Origin: Tieghemiomyces parasiticus
Lineage: Eukaryota > Kickxellomycota > Dimargaritomycetes > Dimargaritales > Dimargaritaceae
Direction: 5' to 3'
Length of the DNA: 24,120 nt
Assembly: GCA_027575765.1 (NCBI GenBank)
Contig: JANBPT010000752.1
Coordinates: 1-24,120 of the forward strand
Both the position numbers and the translations under genes were made by a program. Below, piece by piece: positions 18,741 through 24,120 of the stretch (position 1 is its first letter; each line of letters starts with the position of its first letter). The notes below the pieces were generated by a model. That model was not told the origin of the DNA and ran no database searches. It saw only the letters and a program-made list of their open reading frames with translations.

Positions 18741-19500
18741 GAGAAGGTGAGCTTGCTGTTGGACAGTACGGCTGTGGACAATCAGTATAGGTGTGGAATT
18801 GGACCTGCTAGCTGGACAAGGGTCCACGTTTGATCCACTTTGTCGCTTCTGACGTACCTTAAGGCTCGTAAGAGCAACCAGATATCATCCCTGCGATAAT
18901 GTCGGTCACTGTAATATCATATAGTTTTCGGGGCTTTCTGCCACGTCCAGGCCTTGCGACAGGTTGCCAGGATAACAGGGGCGTAGTGCCCAATAGAGGT
19001 TTTTTTTCTCGCTACGGACGGGGACATGAAGGCCTAGTCAAGGGTGAGGGGGAGAGTGAAGTGGGGTGGGGCTTTATCTAGGGTCACTTAAATCGCCACG
19101 ACTTGCGTAGGGAGAGCGTCAGGGCCGACGTATGTCCAGCTTGAAACAAAGAAAACAACTCCGCATGGGAGAAAACGTGATTCCAATGGTAGGCGAGGGC
19201 AAGGCGGGTGGGCAGGGGGATGCGGTCGACTGGAACGAAAGAGAGAGAAGGGTCATGGATTGCCACGACTTCTGCGCTTGTGGCCGGCCTTCGGATGGTA
19301 CTTTGGCAGCGCAAGTGTGCAAGGATGATCGCCTTGCATGGCCTGGTACGCAAAGGGACGGCGGTATAGCCGTAGTAGGTCCAGAGAAAAGGCGAGAAAA
19401 CACACTCCGCTGGCTACACCAGACTTAACCATGAAGTGATGGCTCACCAGTAGTGACCATGTACAAGGGGTTTCCAACTCTCGACTGCCTCTATAGGCCC

Positions 19501-19540
19501 AGTAGAGAGAACGAGAACGAGAGAGAGAGTGTGTGTGTGG
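19501..19540. repeat. GA then TG dinucleotide microsatellite
   Basis: A GAGA-rich run passes directly into a GTGTGT run. It is a simple repeat with no coding potential. Confidence 0.7.
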
Positions 19541-19886
19541 TACTCCAGGGCTATAACAACCCTAATTGGCTACCAGAACGAAAGACATTTGGTTCGACTA
19601 ATTATCAACTACAGCAGGCATGAGTGTAACGCCCCTAACGCCGCCGGAATAGCTACATCAAGCAGCACATTTATGTTTTCTGGCTACTGCTGATGACGGG
19701 AAGAGCAGGTCTCCATCATCGACAGTCAAGTCAACTGTTCCGATCGTAGTTTAATCTCTTAAGTGTATATATATATAATCCTAGGCCGAAATTTATAATA
19801 AAATGACAGCGATAATATTTTCTACAGTATTAGCTTTCGGACCGCTTCGGCCACTAGATTGTGATGTAAAGATCGTTTGGCCACAA

Positions 19887-19915
19887 CGAGAGAAAGAGAA
19901 AGAGAGAGAGGGGGG
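19887..19915. repeat. GA-rich simple repeat
   Basis: A GAGAGAAAGAGAAAGAGAGA-type purine run followed by a G tract, in non-coding sequence upstream of the second secreted-protein gene. Confidence 0.7.
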
Positions 19916-20366
19916 CGTGTATCTGTTTCTGAGTCGTCGTCGCCGCCTTGTGACTACGCCTTCTATTTTATTATACCTCTCCCTTTTTGTTCCGTCGTTG
20001 GGGGTCGTGTACGTGACACATAGCTTGTGGCACCATCGCTTTGGTCGGCCTAATCCGTCACCAAGGTGCCATTCTGAAAAGCCACAACTACCATATTCCT
20101 CCTTTTCAAAGCTCGCCATGATGGAGGGAGGGGGAAGCCGCCCGCTCCTTTTTTTTTGGCCACCGCATCCCCCCTATCCGCGTGCAGCAGAACCGCTAGA
20201 GCCATAGATATATCTACTAATTTGTGGCCGTCGACATGATATCTTTTCATTCCTTTGAACCTTCCTGTCTCTTTAGCTTTGACACCTTAACTACACCGTT
20301 CCGGGCTTCGACGTCCGCTTTTAAACATTGCTCGCTGACTCACCATCTCACCCCCCTACGTGCACC

Positions 20367-20906
20367 ATGCCATCGCCTATGTTTATTATCGTCGGGGTGG
20401 TCGCCGTTATCGCGCCCGCCTTTGTCATGGCTAGCAACCCGATAACCGGCTCTCTCCGCCGCATGGTGAGCCAGTACGATCTGAGAATCTCCCTGTGGGC
20501 GGCCCGTGACAGCAAAGACGACAATAAGTGCGCCGAGGAAGCTATCAACCTGCTGGATAAACTAACGCGTAACGCTGCTTTCCAAATGGAAGGAGATAGC
20601 ACCGAACGGCGTGTCCGGGAGGCCCAGGAGTTCCAAACCAGCAGTATAGACCGAGCAACCACTATTCCGAAGTGCCCGGTCAAGGCCGTAGTTTATAAGC
20701 AATCAGATCGGGCCGTGCCTACGCTTTGGTTAGCAGGAGACCCCAGGTGTGCTCAGGACCTTGATGTCTCTTCGATTTACTTTCAAGGGGGGCTGACCGA
20801 CTCGGACGCTAGAGAGCGTATCACCAGCATGGTAATTGTAGACTTGGAGTTGACTCAGACATGTCACCGAGCATTCGTCGAAGCCATCATGGCCGGTACG
20901 CAGTAA
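20367..20906 (+). CDS. Small secreted cysteine protein, paralog 2 (family unknown)
   Basis: 179 residues from the ATG at 20367. This ATG was preferred over the in-frame ATG at 20328 because it has context ACCATG and directly begins a signal peptide (MPSPMFIIVGVVAVIAPAFV, cleavage near MAS-N). No known domain is recognised. There are exactly four cysteines, at 55, 103, 128 and 166. Their spacings (48, 25, 38) match the paralog at 17993-18619 (42, 23, 39 using its C92, C134, C157, C196), and the flanking residues match too: K/R-C-A, C-x-V-x-x-A-V-x-x-K, L-x-G-D-x-x-C. The charged segment of about residues 57-90 is probably helical. The protein is acidic to neutral and short, as expected for an extracellular effector-like or structural protein, but function cannot be assigned. 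It lies 1.7 kb downstream of its paralog, on the same strand. Confidence 0.82.
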   Translation: MPSPMFIIVGVVAVIAPAFVMASNPITGSLRRMVSQYDLRISLWAARDSKDDNKCAEEAINLLDKLTRNAAFQMEGDSTERRVREAQEFQTSSIDRATTIPKCPVKAVVYKQSDRAVPTLWLAGDPRCAQDLDVSSIYFQGGLTDSDARERITSMVIVDLELTQTCHRAFVEAIMAGTQ

Positions 20907-22266
20907 GCTGACCGTTCCCTACCCTCGCATTACTCCGCCTCCATCGGGAAGGGGTCTTTTCCCCTTCACCAAAGACTAGTTGGGGCCGGGCTCGGGATAT
21001 TTGACCGGCAACGACTTTCATGAACACCACACATTACGCCTCTAGTTATAATTGTCTCTGCATACCTCCACTGCCGTACCGACCCTTCACCCGCCGACTG
21101 CAGGTTGGGGGACGCCCCTGGTCTACATCACGTTGATGTTGGGGGTTAAGGCCGATAGCAGCCACCGCCCTCCCCATATTAGACTTGGCTGACGTTCAGG
21201 GGCGGGGGCAGAGGTGGCGCACCTCCGTGGGCGTTGGCAGAGTGACCCCTGGCCATGTGCCGGATGATGGGAAACGGCGTCGGCAGATAGGCATGGCCCA
21301 GCAGTCGACAGTGTAGACCGCCTAGCTTATCAATTGCTTCAGTCCCGTATAAATGGCCATCTACCTGTTAAATCGAAGCGGTCGCTCGAGCACGTCCTTG
21401 CACCCCTTTTACTTCTCCGCCTTCGCGGGCACTCCTGGCTTTCACTTTGCCTCTTTCGACCGCTGCTGCCTGCTGGCCTGGATACATATGTAATCTCGAT
21501 TTCTCATCTCCCGCAATTTCGTCTACCCGTGTGGTCGCTGTCGCTGGCCGATACTTTTTAATCTACCCAACCCTCCGGCCTTCCCTCAGCTTGCCCGCCA
21601 GGAGGGGAGGGCTTGTATCCCAAGCCGGTCGAATGAGTTCTTCTGACCAGCTGCAACCGTCGGCAGTGGTCATGCGTGAGGTGCTGCGTTACATGAGCGC
21701 TTAGCCACGCCCCATCATCGTAAAAGTGTGACCCACTTTTAACCAAATCGTGTCTTCTCGGTTTAGTCTGCAACAGCCCCAGAGGTGGGCCAGCTTTCTA
21801 TTGTTATTGTCAGTCAGCGCCAGTCCGTTTCCTCGTCGCCCCTCCCCCTTTCACTCTATATAAATAGACCATTGTATCTGCGATACCTTTACCCCCTCCT
21901 CCTACCGCTCGCCCCGCACTTGACCTTTCGTTTCGCGTCCTAGCGATCCCCTAGCGTTGCCCCTGGCGTTGGCCAATTTTTGTTTGTTTTGGTCTTATTT
22001 TACGGGCCGTTTCTTCTTGTGTTTCACTTTAACCCCTACCACCATCGTCTCGCCTCTCCACATTGCACCCATCGACCTCTCAAGGCTGGGCCACCGCCCC
22101 CGCGGTCCCCATCCCCGTCGACCTCGTTCGACTTAACACTCGGTCGGTCGACCTGACGTAGTGACAACGTTTAGACCATTCACCGCACCACTACCCACCT
22201 CCATGATACGGTCCCCGTTGTTTACTCCGCGACACCACTGGTTACGGCTATACTTGCAACAACAGG
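20907..22266. other. Intergenic region and leader before the cysteine-rich gene
   Basis: Up to about 21840 nothing gene-like is recognised. From 21857 a TATATAAATA box is followed by a long pyrimidine-rich stretch, consistent with a leader of about 370 nt for the gene at 22267. The ACAACAG just before that ATG could be a splice acceptor. Confidence 0.5.
21857..21866 (+). promoter_or_regulatory. TATA box upstream of the cysteine-rich gene
   Basis: TATATAAATA, the best TATA consensus in the window, about 400 nt before the ATG at 22267 and followed by pyrimidine-rich sequence. Confidence 0.55.
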
Positions 22267-22480
22267 ATGTTCATAAAAGTACAATGTCGCACCGTCGACC
22301 TGCCTTGCTACGATTGCCTCACCGTCAATTGTATCGGGCTGGAGGTCTGCTCCTGCACGTGTCATGGCAAATGCGGCTGTTCCCACTGCAAACACCGCCT
22401 CCGCCGCAACAAACAGTTCGTGTCCCGATTGAACCGCAAGGACTCGGTCCTGTCGACCTGGTCTACCAATCCGTCGACCT
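22071..22480 (+). repeat. Cluster of GTCGACCT octamers
   Basis: GTCGACCT occurs exactly at 22117, 22147, 22294, 22452 and 22473, with a one-base variant (ATCGACCT) at 22071. The cluster spans the leader and coding part of the cysteine-rich gene. Within the gene the octamer falls in different reading frames, so it is not explained by one repeated peptide. One isolated copy exists elsewhere, at 10948. Confidence 0.6.
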
Positions 22481-22599
22481 CGGCCGGCACTGCCGCCGAG
22501 GCCTCGAAAGGTTTGCGGGTCGGGGAGGTGTTCATCCGTGTCAAGCGATATACCACCATCGTTAGCGCTTTTCTCTTTTCCAAATCAGCCGGAGTCTAA
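22267..22599 (+). CDS. Cysteine-rich small protein, possibly metal-binding (family unknown)
   Basis: A 110-residue frame with G/C-rich third codon positions. Ten cysteines fall in the first 41 residues: 7, 14, 17, 22, 28, 30, 32, 36, 38 and 41, as CxxC, CxCxC and CxCxxC, with the densest part CSCTCHGKCGCSHC. A basic patch KHRLRRNK follows, then a Ser/Thr-rich middle and a more hydrophobic end. There is no signal peptide, so a cytosolic or nuclear metal-binding role (metallothionein-like or zinc-cluster-like) is the simplest inference, though the arrangement matches no family I can name. An in-frame stop at 22204-22206 makes this ATG the first available in an unspliced transcript; an upstream coding exon joined at the ACAACAG acceptor-like site cannot be excluded. 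A good TATA box lies 400 nt upstream. An overlapping frame (22161-22565) is judged to be its shadow. Confidence 0.6.
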   Translation: MFIKVQCRTVDLPCYDCLTVNCIGLEVCSCTCHGKCGCSHCKHRLRRNKQFVSRLNRKDSVLSTWSTNPSTSAGTAAEASKGLRVGEVFIRVKRYTTIVSAFLFSKSAGV

Positions 22600-24120
22600 G
22601 GGCAACGTCCGGCCGTATCGTGCTTCTAATACAATTACCCAGATATTCATTACACCGTGTACTTTTATCCCACTTGAGCCTGGCATTTTATCCACGACTA
22701 CCACCCCACCTTAGTCCCGGCCCTTTGTTTTGTTTTATAAAGATACATTGATACATCCCGGCGGATGGAGCGACCAACACTCCCCCGTCTTTAACCAGGA
22801 CCGATCGGGAAGCTGGCTGGCGAACATCTCGCTAGCCGGCCGTGGTGGTGGCTGCCAACGATTCAGGCTTGCGTCGCCACCCAGGTCCGTCGGCTCCCAC
22901 GGTGGAAGATGACCTTGCCGGATACGGTAGTCCAGATGATTCCTGATTCTGCTGCCGCTCTCTGAACTGGAAGACATATACGGTTGCGAGGGTCTGGGTA
23001 CACCGGGACTGACGATCAAGTCTCTTGATAACGCTTTGAGCGCTGCTGCCCAATCCCGGCTGATTCCAGGATGCTGCCATGGCCTCACCGTGGGCGGTGG
23101 GGCTGGGGTTGGTTCAGATACAATTTGGGCAATATATCGTCATTGGGACTCCATGACAATTCCCTTTACCTTCTAGCGCCAAAACCCTTGCAAGGTCAAT
23201 CCACCTCCGCCCATACGCAACGTATCGGCCCGGGCAATCCTACGAGAATGTGACGGGATTGGCCGGCATTTTGCGGCTTTTATCCCTTCGAAGGAATGGC
23301 ACGAATGGCCGAAAGCGGCGGGTGAGGACCAGGGCCACTCAGTGGCTGTCAGGTGCTGGCGGATGGAACTCGTCCATTGGAAAGGCCAAGCAGCCATGGC
23401 CAGTCTCGTCCATTTTTCCTCCCCCTCTACAGTGGACCGCCGACCAGTAATCGCGGCCATGTTGCTTCAGAAAACTGGAGACTTGGGAAAGACGTACCTT
23501 CGCAGACAAGTCCCTCTCACACACCCCGAGGAGGTATGTGTGTGGGTCCGCCGGCCTTCTGACTAATCCTAACGAAGCCCACCGAGTGGTACGCTTTGGT
23601 GGGCTTATCTCTACCCTCTGGATTGGCAGCATCCTCCCCCCGTCAACTTGCCGGTCCTATCGGCCAGGTCCACGGCCCCTTGCTTTGTATATTGCAGAGG
23701 GCGGGTTATGAAACCATTGGGTCTGCACCTTCTATGGGACATGACCGTCGGCCAACGGGATAAGCCTTCCTTCACCAGCGCCTCACTACGTACCTACCAC
23801 CGACAGTCCTTCACACTCCGTGGCATGGCACATGCCACCCTTTCCGGTCACCCACCTGCCTCTTATGTACAGAAGGATATGCCCGTGGCTTTCTAGTCGA
23901 CTCTGGGGGGTATGAAAGGGAGGGGGAGGGCGTGGCCAAGATGTACCGGTTGTCTATGATTCGCCCGTGGTTGGTGTGCCGCATGGCTTGAGTGGTGGTG
24001 GCCACTTCTCCGCAGCTAACCGATTCAGCCCGCCCATCATCTACATTCTGTGCTCCCTGTTCGATTGTGCATACCCCGAGCGTGGGACCCTCGCCACTTT
24101 CCTACCACGCTCATTCAATA
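22600..24120. other. Right-hand region without a confident gene
   Basis: Two overlapping minus-strand frames (22735-23088 and 22832-23080) are open but carry no recognised motif. Plus-strand pieces with splice-like borders occur at 23433-23533, 23697 onward, and after an acceptor-like ATTCAG ending at 24030. A gene running past the right edge is possible. Confidence 0.4.
23433..23533 (+). other. Possible internal exon of an unrecognised spliced gene
   Basis: A 101-nt stretch is bounded by a strong acceptor (long pyrimidine tract ending CTCTACAG) and a good donor (GAG then GTATGT). Two of its three frames are open; one reads TSNRGHVASENWRLGKDVPS, the other RRPVIAAMLLQKTGDLGKTY. A following acceptor-like TTGCAG is at 23691-23696. 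Neither peptide is recognised and no start codon could be tied to it, so this is only a splice-signal-based suggestion. Confidence 0.2.

Larger units (their letters stand above)
18620..20366. other. Intergenic region between the two secreted-protein genes
   Basis: About 1.7 kb with simple repeats (a GA/TG run near 19501-19540, a GA-rich run near 19887-19911, a TATATATATA run near 19765-19776). Short frames on both strands at 19084-19428 and 19793-20207 have no recognised motif and overlap the opposite strand. Confidence 0.5.

Noticed and set aside
19084..19428. Overlapping frames of 89-98 residues on both strands
   Set aside because: They lie on opposite strands over the same DNA, with no family match and no promoter or splice signals favouring either.
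22161..22565. 134-residue plus-strand frame overlapping the cysteine-rich gene
   Set aside because: Its codon third positions look less biased than the cysteine-rich frame, and its Pro/Arg/Leu-rich content is typical of a shadow.
22735..23088. 117-residue minus-strand frame (and an overlapping 82-residue frame at 22832-23080)
   Set aside because: Both frames are open over the same DNA, neither has a recognised domain or clear coding bias, and no poly(A) signal was seen just downstream. Kept only as a note.

Overview
The window looks like nuclear DNA from a fungus, most likely an early-diverging (non-Dikarya) one. It carries eukaryotic housekeeping genes (an Sm protein, an mRNA-export adaptor, a retromer subunit, an ER RING ligase, a mitochondrial enoyl-CoA hydratase). 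These are split by GT-AG introns of about 120-300 nt with mostly GTAAG-type donors, and are separated by long (1-2 kb) non-coding gaps. A 6-pyruvoyltetrahydropterin synthase gene fits early-diverging fungi, which keep tetrahydrobiopterin genes that most Dikarya have lost. Tandem small secreted cysteine proteins would fit a parasitic or mycoparasitic lifestyle. The species assignment is inference.

Layout, left to right. (i) 1541-5166: two plus-strand four-helix MARVEL-type membrane proteins, recognisable as diverged tandem paralogs. (ii) 6087-9047: a divergent pair, an ALYREF/Yra1-type RNA export adaptor (minus, 3 exons) and retromer subunit VPS29 (plus, 3 exons, the first with only 6 coding nt). 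(iii) 9283-12280: two minus-strand genes, 6-pyruvoyltetrahydropterin synthase (3 exons, one a 23-nt microexon) and an RNF5/RNF185-type RING ligase in a single exon. (iv) 13989-16694: Sm protein G (plus) convergent with an eight-exon mitochondrial enoyl-CoA hydratase (minus); their poly(A) signals lie 10 nt apart. (v) 17993-20906: two plus-strand secreted proteins sharing a four-cysteine framework without a recognised family. (vi) 22267-22599: a 110-residue protein with ten cysteines in its first 41 residues, inside a cluster of GTCGACCT octamers. The last 1.5 kb has only doubtful exon-like pieces.

There is no operon logic: neighbours are mostly unrelated housekeeping genes. The local duplications (MARVEL pair, secreted pair) are the part that may reflect lineage-specific biology. 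All splice models were built by hand, requiring consensus splice sites, reading-frame continuity across every junction and family homology. The five family-anchored multi-exon or single-exon enzyme and housekeeping models are strong; the ALYREF C-terminal exon and the final kilobase are less certain. No tRNA, rRNA, transposon, CRISPR array or virus-like sequence was recognised.
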